The notes below the pieces were generated by a model, which ran no database searches, was not told the DNA's origin, and saw only the letters and a list, made by a program, of their open reading frames with translations. DNA of 6,799 nucleotides from Lachnospiraceae bacterium UBA7179 (GTDB taxonomy: Bacteria; Bacillota; Clostridia; Lachnospirales; Lachnospiraceae), in assembly GCA_002491195.1 (NCBI GenBank), contig DKVL01000039.1, forward strand, positions 1-6,799, given 5' to 3'. Within the stretch, counting starts at the first letter, position 1. The number at the start of each line of letters is the position of its first letter. Made by a program: the position numbers and the translations under genes. Positions 1 to 6,519 of the stretch are shown here, in pieces.

Positions 1-30
1 TGATGCCCCTACGGCACAAACAATTCACGA

Positions 31-58
31 GAAGAATGCCTGCCCTTTGGCATTCTTC
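31..58. terminator. Perfect 10-bp inverted repeat, possible terminator downstream of the LRR cluster
   Basis: GAAGAATGCC (31-40) and GGCATTCTTC (49-58) are exact reverse complements around an 8-base loop. The A-rich 5' and U-rich 3' arms resemble a bidirectional intrinsic terminator, but the tails are poor: CTGTG on the plus side and TCGTG on the minus side. It is the first simple strong hairpin that minus-strand transcripts would meet after the 61-140 element, and it could also end a plus-strand gene lying left of the window. Confidence 0.45.
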
Positions 59-60
59 CT

Positions 61-140
61 GTGTGTAACTTAGAACTTCTTAGGTGAAATCTATTTCACC
101 TTGCGGTCGTACTTTGGCCGCTTAGAAGTTCTTTACACAC
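61..140. repeat. 80-base near-palindromic element folding into a three-way junction
   Basis: Outer stem: GTGTGTAA (61-68) pairs with TTACACAC (133-140) and AGAACTTCT (72-80) pairs with AGAAGTTCT (124-132), with only CTT (69-71) bulged. Inside are two hairpins: GGTGAAAT/ATTTCACC (83-90 with 93-100) and GCGGTC/GGCCGC (103-108 with 116-121; one G-U pair, loop GTACTTT). The G-U pair becomes a C-A mismatch in minus-strand RNA, slightly favouring a plus-sense transcript. No U-tract follows either end. It could be a small structured RNA, a palindromic interspersed repeat, or a short non-autonomous mobile element; no clear target-site duplication is seen. I do not recognise a named family. Confidence 0.75.
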
Positions 141-191
141 TTTTCACTACCCGCGGATACTGTTTTGTCATGACCATGCCACTATACAATT

Positions 192-2240
192 TTATCTCAC
201 TGCTGTCAAATCGAAATGACAAAAATCGCCCGAAATGTCAAAATTAATACACTTTATATCCTTTTCCTTACAATACGCTTCCGCCCTGCTCCCCTTGGGA
301 CAGAATACGGTCAGATTCGGACACTCCTCAAACACATCATAATGATCCTGACCACTCTCTTTACTTCTTATGTGCTGGACGGACTTTGGTATGTGAACCT
401 CCTTTAGATTCTTGCACTTTGCAAACGCGCCCTCCTCGATCTCCTCCACACCCTCACAGATCTGTACGCGCTCCAACATCTCACACACATAAAACGTATT
501 CTTTTGAATTACCTTCACAGTACCTGGAATGGTGAGCATCTTTAGGGAAATACAGGCATTGAATGCAGCTTTGCCGATTTCTTCCACGCCTTCACAAATG
601 TGCAGCTCTTCAAGTTCTATACACTCTGCAAATGCATGTTCTCCAATTTTCTTCACATTTCCATGAATCGTAACTCTCTTTAAAAAGCGGCTTTGCACAA
701 ATGCCATCTTTTCGATCTCGCAAACCTTTTGGGAAATCACAATCTCCTCCAAAGCGGTACGGAAAAAGGTACTTTCACTGATTTTCTCTATGTTTTCAGG
801 CAATGTAATCCTTTTTAGAGCGCTGCTTGAAGCAAATGCCGAAAATCCGATCTCCTTCACTCCCGCTGGCAGATTGATCTCTCTTAATGACCACATATTA
901 TCAAAAGCGCCTGCTCCAATCGACTGAATCGTCTCTGGAAGCACGATCTTTGTGATTTCCCGGTGCTGACTGATCTGCACATCCGTCACTCTTTGATTAA
1001 ATCGGTCTGCTACCGATAATCTGCGCCTGTCATATGCGTTCATGTATTCCTTTCCTGTGAAGGCCGCTTTCCCGATTGCTGTGACAACACTTTTCCCAAT
1101 TCTCTCCGGCACGATGACTTCCACAGCCGTGCCCTTGTAGTTTGTGATTGTAAGGGTGCCGTCTTCCTCTTTCCTATAGCTCCATATTTTCTTTAATGCC
1201 ATAACCGAATCCGGTGCCGCATTCAGCTCGCGCATCATCCTTTTCTCCGCCTTGTCCTGTTCTACGGCTAAATCAGCAGTGCGGTTTTTATAGTCAAGCA
1301 GCCAGGCCAATGCTTCTGTATTTTTAGTCTGCGCAGCGTACGCTATCATTTCGTCACGTTTTTGCGGTGCGGCAAGCCAGCCTTCCCGCCCGATCACTGC
1401 CAGCGCATCGAGGGCGTTCTCGTCTATCAAACCGCGTATGATCTGGTACTTTTTCATCTTTTTCTGGTTAAAATGAGCAAGGAAAAACGCAAAGATCTCG
1501 ATATCATGAAAACGTTTCTGGGTAAGATAAAACATTTTTTCCGTATATCGAAACGGCTTTTCATGCACCTCCCAAAAAAGCTGCTGCATAACTTTGATAT
1601 AATCCTGGTCTGCAAGCTTCTTTGTCATCGCACCAAACTCAAACCAATAACCGTCCGCCAGGATTCCATCCGTAATCGCACAAATGCGTTTCTCCGAAAG
1701 CGAAACGCCGTGCTTCTTCAGCTCCTCATAAACAACAGTATCCTTTGCAAAGATTGCATAAAACAGCATCTCCTCAGGCTGAAAAGACAACTCCTGCCTC
1801 TTTTCGATCAGATATCCGAGCACTGCGATTCGTTCCTGATCTGCAAGAACCGGCAGCGTCCTGCCATCTTCCCGCTTTGCGTTCCTTTCAAATTTCATGC
1901 CTTTGAGACAGCTGGCACCCTTTACCCCTCCGCGATAACATTTAAGTAAGTACAGTGAATAATTGGTGCGGTAATTCTCTCTGTACTGCGCATGTTCCTC
2001 ACCGATGTGGCAGTGGTATTTGATCGCAATCTCCTCGGTTGACGGAAAGTCAAAGGTCGCCCCCTTCCCGACCAATACCTTCACCACATCAAGCCCCCGG
2101 AAACGGCATGCCAGCCCCAGCGCAGGCGCTGACATTTCCACCTCGCCAAGCGCGTCATATAATTTCGAAATCTCCCTGGCGGAGCTGTTGATCACTGCCC
2201 GCTGCAGCTGCGCGGCTTTTTCCTCCTGTGCAAGTTCCAT
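192..2240 (-). CDS. Cytoplasmic ankyrin-like / BspA-type leucine-rich repeat protein, 682 aa (copy 3)
   Basis: Third member of the tandem family, last in the transcription direction. Residues 1-30 form a charged helix. Ankyrin-like segments lie at about 32-66 (SAPALGLACRFRGLDVVKVL...), 156-182 (EMLFYAIFAKDTVVYEELKK) and 294-325 (RDEMIAYAAQTKNTEALAWL). 'SYRKEEDGTLTITNYKG' at about 353-369 opens the LRR domain. Nine LRR units run from residue 429 to 642, the last enlarged by an insertion of 8 residues (KESGQDHY region). The cap is FCPKGSRAEAYC, with a 28-residue tail rich in F, D and C that the other copies lack. No secretion or anchoring signal is seen. The start is chosen from the GGAG site and paralogue alignment, giving 682 rather than 702 residues; TAA stop. 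Ligand or partner unknown; a recognition or scaffolding role is inferred only from the repeat folds. Confidence 0.87.
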   Translation of the reverse strand: MELAQEEKAAQLQRAVINSSAREISKLYDALGEVEMSAPALGLACRFRGLDVVKVLVGKGATFDFPSTEEIAIKYHCHIGEEHAQYRENYRTNYSLYLLKCYRGGVKGASCLKGMKFERNAKREDGRTLPVLADQERIAVLGYLIEKRQELSFQPEEMLFYAIFAKDTVVYEELKKHGVSLSEKRICAITDGILADGYWFEFGAMTKKLADQDYIKVMQQLFWEVHEKPFRYTEKMFYLTQKRFHDIEIFAFFLAHFNQKKMKKYQIIRGLIDENALDALAVIGREGWLAAPQKRDEMIAYAAQTKNTEALAWLLDYKNRTADLAVEQDKAEKRMMRELNAAPDSVMALKKIWSYRKEEDGTLTITNYKGTAVEVIVPERIGKSVVTAIGKAAFTGKEYMNAYDRRRLSVADRFNQRVTDVQISQHREITKIVLPETIQSIGAGAFDNMWSLREINLPAGVKEIGFSAFASSSALKRITLPENIEKISESTFFRTALEEIVISQKVCEIEKMAFVQSRFLKRVTIHGNVKKIGEHAFAECIELEELHICEGVEEIGKAAFNACISLKMLTIPGTVKVIQKNTFYVCEMLERVQICEGVEEIEEGAFAKCKNLKEVHIPKSVQHIRSKESGQDHYDVFEECPNLTVFCPKGSRAEAYCKEKDIKCINFDISGDFCHFDLTAVR
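315..956 (-). repeat. LRR array of copy 3: nine units
   Basis: Units of 23 residues (one of 22, one of 31) start ITKIVLP, LREINLP, LKRITLP, LEEIVIS, LKRVTIH, LEELHIC, LKMLTIP, LERVQIC and LKEVHIP. The same alternation of 'LK-TIP' and 'LE-ICEGV' types is seen as in copy 1, but the units are more diverged from each other. Confidence 0.88.
2131..2199. repeat. 69-base stretch identical to 3885-3953 (5' ends of LRR copies 3 and 2)
   Basis: These 69 bases match 3885-3953 without a difference, including at third codon positions. The corresponding region of copy 1 (around 5986-6053) differs at many sites. This indicates recent duplication or gene conversion between copies 2 and 3. Confidence 0.85.
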
Positions 2241-2248
2241 CTTTCTTT

Positions 2249-2252
2249 CTCC
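2249..2252 (-). promoter_or_regulatory. Ribosome binding site deciding the start of LRR copy 3
   Basis: GGAG (in ATGGAGAAAGAAAG) lies 8 bases before the ATG at 2240-2238. This ATG gives the MELAQEEK start shared with the paralogues. The frame extends to a TTG at 2300, but those 20 extra residues have no counterpart in the other copies. Confidence 0.65.
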
Positions 2253-2276
2253 ATACTCAATACAGATCGTTCTCTT

Positions 2277-2304
2277 TTTATAATCCCAATATCCGATCAA
2301 TCAA
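2277..2304 (-). promoter_or_regulatory. Possible weak sigma-A-type promoter before LRR copy 3
   Basis: In the 80-base gap, TTGATT (2304-2299) and TATAAA (2282-2277) are separated by 16 bases, and the -10 ends 36 bases before the ATG at 2240. Both boxes deviate from consensus. Read-through from the upstream genes is equally compatible, so this is only a candidate. Confidence 0.3.
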
Positions 2305-2320
2305 TCCAACAAGTTTCATT

Positions 2321-3994
2321 TTACTGATTTACCAGAACAGTATTCACAACCCGCAGGCGCATTTTCCTGCAGTATGCCTCGGCTCTGCTCCCCTTGGGGC
2401 AATATACCTTCATCTTAGGACAATAGGAACTGTATCCAAATTTCTGAACGGATTCTGGTATTGTGATTTCTTTCAGATTGCAGTTTGAAAAAGCATTTTC
2501 CCCGATCTCGAGAACGCCCTCACTGATATACACCTTTTCAAGCCTGACACAACCTGCAAACGCTGACCTTCCAATCCTCTTTACTGTCCCAGGGATCGTA
2601 ATACTTTTCAAGAATCTGCACTTCCAGAAGGTAAAGTCATCAATTTCTTCAACTCCCTCGGGAATATTGATTTCCTCCAATGCAGACATATCGTAAAAAG
2701 CATAACTTCCGATGTGTCGGAGTGTCATTGGCAATGTAAGTTTTGTAATCTTTTCGTGATGTTTTATATGCTCCAAACTTCCTATGGAATAGAAATCACC
2801 TACGCAGACAGCATTGCCCGAAAATGCAGCGATTTCAATTGCTGTCACAATGCTTTTGCCAATCCTCTCCGGAACAACAACCTCAGTATCTGTCCCCTTA
2901 TAATTCCGAATGATCAGTGTCCCATCTTCCATTTTTTTGTAACTCCATATCTTCTTTAACGCGGCGACAGAATCCGGCGCCATATTCAGTTCACGCATCA
3001 TCTTTTTTTCCGCTTTTTCCTGTTCCACAGCAAAATCAGCGGTGCGGTTTTTATAGTCAAGCAGCCACGCCAGCGCCTCTGTCCTGCCGTTTTCCGAGGC
3101 ATATGCAATCATCTCGTCGCGCTTCTTCGGCGTCGTGATCCAGTTTTCCCTCTCGACAACCGGCAGGACTTCTGCGGCATCAATCTCAATCAGACCGCGT
3201 ATGATCTGATACTTTTTCATCTTCTCCTGCTTGAAATGGGCAAGGAAAAATTCAAATACTTTGACATCATAAAAGTGGCTTTTCATAACCTCATAAAGAT
3301 TCTCTGTAAAACGAAACAGCTTTCCGTCCAGTTCTGCGGCAAGCTGCTGCATGACCACAAAGTAATCGGCATCGGCAAGCTGCCCTGTCATAGCGATATA
3401 CTCCAGCCAATATGCATCCAGCGGTGCGGTGTCGTCCGTCATCGTACGGACGCGAACTGTGGAAATCCGAACGCCACATCGTTTCAATTCCTCCGCAATG
3501 ACAGTGTCCCCGAAATAGATCGCATAGAACAGCATTTCCTCCGGGTGAAAAGATATCTTTTCCCGGTTCTCCAACAGACATCCCAGCACTTCAATGCGCT
3601 TGTCATCCGCAAGAAATTCCAGCGGCTCTCCCATCTCTCTTTCCGCATTGTGACCAAGCGTCATTCCCTTAAAGCAAAATGCCCCTCTTAAATCTTCCTC
3701 AAAAACCTTCGTTAGAGAAAGAGAATAATTCGTGCGGTAATTGCCGCACTTTCGACCGATATAGCAATTGTATGTCTCCTCAATTCTCCTCTTTGAAGGG
3801 AAATCAAATGTAGCACCTTTTTGAATCAATACCCTCACCACGTCAAGCCCCCGGAACCGGCACGCCAGTCCCAGCGCCGGCGCCGACATTTCCACCTCGC
3901 CAAGCGCGTCATATAATTTCGAAATCTCCCTGGCGGAGCTGTTGATCACTGCCTTCTGAAGCCTTGTAGCTTTTTCCTCCTGCGAAAGTTCCAT
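2321..3994 (-). CDS. Cytoplasmic ankyrin-like / BspA-type leucine-rich repeat protein, 557 aa (copy 2, short LRR array)
   Basis: Same architecture as its two neighbours but about 130 residues shorter, because the LRR array has only five units. The N-terminal region (residues 1 to about 350) carries the ankyrin-like 'LGLACRFRGLDVVRVLIQKG' segment, a central 'LLFYAIYFGDTVIAEELKR' segment, and 'RDEMIAYASENGRTEALAWL'. The EDGTL-I-RNYKG junction is at about residue 360, and LRRs start at residue 416. The C-terminal cap reads YCPKGSRAEAYC, followed by a short basic tail. It has no signal peptide or anchor, so it is probably cytosolic. The ATG has a very strong AGGAGG; the stop is TAA. Residues 9-33 are nearly identical in DNA to copy 3, while the region before the junction is closer to copy 1, a mosaic pattern. 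Function not known. Confidence 0.88.
   Translation of the reverse strand: MELSQEEKATRLQKAVINSSAREISKLYDALGEVEMSAPALGLACRFRGLDVVRVLIQKGATFDFPSKRRIEETYNCYIGRKCGNYRTNYSLSLTKVFEEDLRGAFCFKGMTLGHNAEREMGEPLEFLADDKRIEVLGCLLENREKISFHPEEMLFYAIYFGDTVIAEELKRCGVRISTVRVRTMTDDTAPLDAYWLEYIAMTGQLADADYFVVMQQLAAELDGKLFRFTENLYEVMKSHFYDVKVFEFFLAHFKQEKMKKYQIIRGLIEIDAAEVLPVVERENWITTPKKRDEMIAYASENGRTEALAWLLDYKNRTADFAVEQEKAEKKMMRELNMAPDSVAALKKIWSYKKMEDGTLIIRNYKGTDTEVVVPERIGKSIVTAIEIAAFSGNAVCVGDFYSIGSLEHIKHHEKITKLTLPMTLRHIGSYAFYDMSALEEINIPEGVEEIDDFTFWKCRFLKSITIPGTVKRIGRSAFAGCVRLEKVYISEGVLEIGENAFSNCNLKEITIPESVQKFGYSSYCPKMKVYCPKGSRAEAYCRKMRLRVVNTVLVNQ
2414..2749 (-). repeat. LRR array of copy 2: five units
   Basis: Units begin ITKLTLP, LEEINIPEGV, LKSITIPGTV, LEKVYISEGV and LKEITIPESV. 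The first three are 23 residues; the fourth and fifth are shortened to 22 and 21. They correspond to the first four and the last units of the longer arrays, as if two 46-residue super-repeats were missing compared with copy 3. Confidence 0.88.
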
Positions 3995-4001
3995 TTCCTC
4001 T

Positions 4002-4007
4002 CCTCCT
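4002..4007 (-). promoter_or_regulatory. Strong ribosome binding site of LRR copy 2
   Basis: AGGAGG, within a run TGAGGAGGAGAGGAA, stands 7 bases before the ATG at 3994-3992. It sits inside the 20-base gap after the stop of the upstream paralogue, leaving no room for a separate promoter there and supporting co-translation from one mRNA. Confidence 0.8.
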
Positions 4008-4014
4008 CAACCAA

Positions 4015-6093
4015 TCAGACATCACTTTCCTCGTATGGAATCCCTTTTTTCTTACAATAATTCTGCGTTTTGCTTCCTTTTGGGCAATATATGACCAGAT
4101 TGTGATTTCGCTCAAACGTCTCGCCCAGGATACGGTTCGGAATGGATTTCAGCACTCTGATCACCTTCAGACTGCTGCAGTTTAAAAACGCAAGCGCCCC
4201 AATCTTATCCACCTCGCCACAGATACATACCTCTTCCAGACTACTGCACTCCACAAATGCGCATTGTCCGATTGTCTCCACTGTTTTTGGAATCGTGATG
4301 CTTTTTAGACTACTGCAGTTTTGGAAGGCATAAGCATTGATCTCTCTGACACCCTCACTGATACACACCACCTCCAGTTTACGGCAGTCATGAAAAGCAT
4401 GTTGTCCGACGATCTCTACAGTTTGGGGAATTGTGATGCTCCGCAGCGACCGGCAGTCGTAAAAAGCGTATGCATCGATTACCTTCACCCCTTTACAGAT
4501 CTCTGCCTTTTCCAGATTAATGCTTTTGTTCCATGCAAATGTTCCGACTCTCTCTACACTTCCGGGAATTGTGATACTCCGCAGCGCACTGCAGTTCCCA
4601 AAAGCATAATCGCCGATTTCTTTCACCCCATCAGAAATCGTAATGTCCTGCAGAAGTGTACATCGCTCAAAAGCACCTTGACTGATTTCGTTCACGCCGC
4701 TTGGAATATGGATACTTTTTAACGAACTGCACCGATCGAAAGCATACACACCAATTTCCTGCAAACCTTCTGGAAGATCGATCTCCTTCAATGCAGACAT
4801 ACCCATAAATGTCCATTTCCCAATCGACCGAACCGTTCCTGGCAGTATGATCCCAACAATCTTATTGTGATGGTTGATCTGTTCCGCAGTTGCACAGCCA
4901 TTATAACTGTTAGGACTTCCCGCAAATGCACCGTTCCCGATGGCTGTGACAGTATTTTTCCCAATCTTCTCCGGAACAGTGACATGGATCTCACTCCCCT
5001 TATAATTTGTAATGACAAGCGTGCCATCCTCACCTTTTCTATAGTTCCATATTTTCTTTAACGCCGCGACAGAATCCGGCGCCATATTCAGTTCGCGCAT
5101 CATCTTCTTTTCCGCTTTTTCCTGCTCAGCAGCAAAATCGGCGGTGCGGTTTTTATATTCAAGCAGCCACGCCAGGATCTCTGTCTGGCTTTTTTCTGAC
5201 GCATATGCGATCATCTCATCACGCTTTCTGGGCAGGGCAAGCCAGCCCTCCGCCTCCACGAGCGGCATAGCCTCCAGGATACCTTCCTCGATCAGATCGC
5301 GCATGATATCGCGCTGATTTATTTTATCTTTCTTAAAATGGGAAAAGAAAAATTCAACTACCTTGAAATCGCGAAAACGCCTTTTCGTAATCTCATAAAT
5401 ATGGGCTGTATAATGAAACGGTTTTCCGTCAAGCTCCGCGGCAAGCTGCTGCATGACCGCAAGGTAATCCTCATCGGCAAGACGCTCTGTCAGGACAACA
5501 TACTCAAACCAGTAGCCGTTCATGGCCGTAGCTCCGTCTGTGATGATCTTGATACGGATATCGGAAATCTTAACATTCTGCTTCTTCAATTCCTTTACAA
5601 GCACTGTATCACGAAAATAAATCGCATAGAAAAGCAGCTCCTCTGGACGAAACGCTGTCTTTTCCCCGTTTTCCATAAGGTACTTTAACACCGCAGCCCG
5701 TTCCTCATCTGAAAGAAACGGCAGGGACTCCCCATCTTCTCTTTTCGCGCTCTGCTCCATCGTCATGCCATGCAGACAAAAGATTTTTAACTCTTCCCCA
5801 AACGCTCTCAACAGATACATCGAATAATTGGTGCGGTAATTTTTATGTTTCTGCCCAATATAACAGTCGTATGTTTCTTCAATCTTCTTCGTTGAAGGAA
5901 AATCAAACGTTGCTCCCTTCCCGACCAGAGTCTCTACCATCGCAAGCCCCCGAAACCGGCACGCCAGCCCCAGTGCCGGCGCTGACATTTCCACCGCGCC
6001 AAGCTCATCATATAGTTTAGAAATCTCCTCAACGGGGCTGTTGATCACCGCCTGCTGCAGCCTTGCAGCTTTTTCCTCCTGCGTCAGTTCCAT
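4015..6093 (-). CDS. Cytoplasmic ankyrin-like / BspA-type leucine-rich repeat protein, 692 aa (copy 1, longest LRR array)
   Basis: Function unknown; a protein-interaction scaffold is inferred from the repeats. Residues 1-30 are a charged helix (MELTQEEKAARLQ...). Residues about 32-66 (SAPALGLACRFRG... then GATFDFP) look like an ankyrin-type helix pair. Further ankyrin-like pairs are seen at 'LLFYAIYFRDTVLVKELKK' and 'RDEMIAYASEKSQTEILAWL'. A W-Y-K-EDGTL-I-NYKG junction leads into LRR_5/TpLRR units (consensus L-x-x-I-x-I-P-x-x-V-x-x-I-G-x-x-A-F-x-x-C-x-x) from residue 412, ten of 23 residues plus one degenerate unit, and a YCPKGS cap. No signal peptide, transmembrane helix or sorting motif is visible, unlike surface BspA proteins. 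The start is set by AGGGGGG at 7-base spacing and by alignment with the paralogues; TGA stop. It lies 20 bases upstream of the next paralogue, implying one transcript. Confidence 0.88.
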   Translation of the reverse strand: MELTQEEKAARLQQAVINSPVEEISKLYDELGAVEMSAPALGLACRFRGLAMVETLVGKGATFDFPSTKKIEETYDCYIGQKHKNYRTNYSMYLLRAFGEELKIFCLHGMTMEQSAKREDGESLPFLSDEERAAVLKYLMENGEKTAFRPEELLFYAIYFRDTVLVKELKKQNVKISDIRIKIITDGATAMNGYWFEYVVLTERLADEDYLAVMQQLAAELDGKPFHYTAHIYEITKRRFRDFKVVEFFFSHFKKDKINQRDIMRDLIEEGILEAMPLVEAEGWLALPRKRDEMIAYASEKSQTEILAWLLEYKNRTADFAAEQEKAEKKMMRELNMAPDSVAALKKIWNYRKGEDGTLVITNYKGSEIHVTVPEKIGKNTVTAIGNGAFAGSPNSYNGCATAEQINHHNKIVGIILPGTVRSIGKWTFMGMSALKEIDLPEGLQEIGVYAFDRCSSLKSIHIPSGVNEISQGAFERCTLLQDITISDGVKEIGDYAFGNCSALRSITIPGSVERVGTFAWNKSINLEKAEICKGVKVIDAYAFYDCRSLRSITIPQTVEIVGQHAFHDCRKLEVVCISEGVREINAYAFQNCSSLKSITIPKTVETIGQCAFVECSSLEEVCICGEVDKIGALAFLNCSSLKVIRVLKSIPNRILGETFERNHNLVIYCPKGSKTQNYCKKKGIPYEESDV
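4099..4860 (-). repeat. LRR array of copy 1: 11 units, including three 46-residue super-repeats
   Basis: Ten exact 23-residue units run from 4860 to 4171, and a degenerate eleventh from 4170 to 4099. From the third unit on, two unit types alternate: an 'LKSITIP' type and an 'LEEVCIS-GV' type. The pairs at 4584-4447, 4446-4309 and 4308-4171 are therefore 138-base tandem copies; for example, the aattgtgatg/aatcgtgatg strings at 4429 and 4291 are exactly 138 bases apart. Confidence 0.9.
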
Positions 6094-6100
6094 CTTCATT

Positions 6101-6107
6101 CCCCCCT
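6101..6107 (-). promoter_or_regulatory. Ribosome binding site deciding the start of the first LRR gene
   Basis: AGGGGGG lies 7 bases before the ATG at 6093-6091, the methionine that aligns with the MEL start of the two paralogues. Upstream in-frame ATGs at 6099 and 6111 are respectively too close to, or before, this site, so MKMEL or longer starts are less likely. Confidence 0.65.
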
Positions 6108-6142
6108 GCAAAATAATTCTTAACAGTTGCTTAAAACATGCT

Positions 6143-6177
6143 GGAAAAGACTGCCCGAATATCAGACAGTCCTTTCC
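6143..6177 (-). terminator. Hairpin with U-rich 3' arm between rpn-like gene and LRR gene; terminator or attenuator candidate
   Basis: Read on the minus strand, 6177 to 6143 forms a continuous 15-bp stem (GGAAAGGACTGTCTG pairing with CGGGCAGTCTTTTCC) around a 5-base ATATT loop, with three G-U wobbles. Those wobbles become A-C mismatches on the plus strand, so the structure belongs to minus-strand RNA. The core GACTGTC/GGCAGTC stem is followed by TTTTCC, resembling an intrinsic terminator preceded by its A-rich arm. The U run is short (four) and interrupted, so partial termination or transcript processing is also possible. It begins 12 bases after the rpn-like stop codon. Confidence 0.5.
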
Positions 6178-6189
6178 TATGAAGCAGTT

Positions 6190-6519
6190 CTATTGTCCGG
6201 TTTCTGTGTTCTTTTCCAGCAATGCCTTTAACCTCGCAATTTCATTGAGGCTTTTCGTAAGAGCGGAATCCTTTTCCGCAAGTTCAGCATCCTTTTCCGC
6301 AAGTTCATTTAGGCTGTCCACAAGTGCAGCATCCTTTTCTGCAAGCTGCTTACTCTGTTTTTCAATCAGGGCATCCTTTCTCGCGTGCTCCTCCGCGTTA
6401 TGTCGTTCATGTGCTTCAAATTCAGCGCGTCTGCGGCACAGCTCCCGAATGTTCTCGTCAGAACTGATTTCCAGGATCGTATCAGCAGCGGCTTCCATAT
6501 ACTGGTTTGTAACAGCCAT
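6190..6519 (-). CDS. Possible internally started C-terminal Rpn fragment (RpnS-like), 109 aa
   Basis: Within the Rpn frame, an ATG at 6519-6517 (protein begins MAVTNQYMEA) is preceded by AAGGAG at 6534-6529 with 9-base spacing, as good as the sites of the full genes here. The product would contain the helical linker and the whole coiled-coil C-terminus but none of the nuclease core. E. coli Rpn genes are reported to make a small intragenic C-terminal protein that inhibits the full-length toxin, and this geometry would fit. The caution is that the codons around the site (WKELKDMA) belong to a motif conserved in the family, so the Shine-Dalgarno could be a by-product of coding. This is an inference, not a demonstrated gene. 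Confidence 0.35.
   Translation of the reverse strand: MAVTNQYMEAAADTILEISSDENIRELCRRRAEFEAHERHNAEEHARKDALIEKQSKQLAEKDAALVDSLNELAEKDAELAEKDSALTKSLNEIARLKALLEKNTETGQ

Noticed and set aside
2..73. Possible 3' end of a plus-strand gene at the left edge
   Set aside because: A frame is open from base 2 to a TAG at 71-73, but it runs through the hairpin at 31-58 and has no coding character; too short to support.
61..140. Integron attC site
   Set aside because: The folded shape is reminiscent of one, but the GTTRRRY / RYYYAAC core boxes are missing and no integrase or cassette array is visible.
1362..1949. 195-codon open frame on the plus strand opposite LRR copy 3
   Set aside because: It is antisense to a gene with clear domain repeats, its protein has no recognisable motifs, and no ribosome binding site was identified. 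It is a shadow of the real frame, as are the other plus-strand frames such as those at 2005-2283, 3236-3691, 4321-4722, 5338-5688, 6041-6580 and 6385-6729.
2241..2300. N-terminal extension of LRR copy 3 to a TTG at 2300
   Set aside because: The 20 added residues are absent in the paralogues, and the GGAG site fits the ATG at 2240.
3291..3581. 96-codon minus-strand frame inside LRR copy 2
   Set aside because: Out-of-frame reading within a conserved paralogue; its composition is rich in R, C, H and G, typical of a shadow frame.
3909..4115. 68-codon minus-strand frame bridging the copy 1 / copy 2 junction
   Set aside because: It overlaps the ends of two well-supported genes in another frame, and its sequence looks like an out-of-frame reading of both.
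4171..4860. CRISPR-like or non-coding tandem repeats
   Set aside because: The 69-base and 138-base periodicities are explained by 23-residue LRR units in a continuous reading frame; there are no constant direct repeats with unique spacers.
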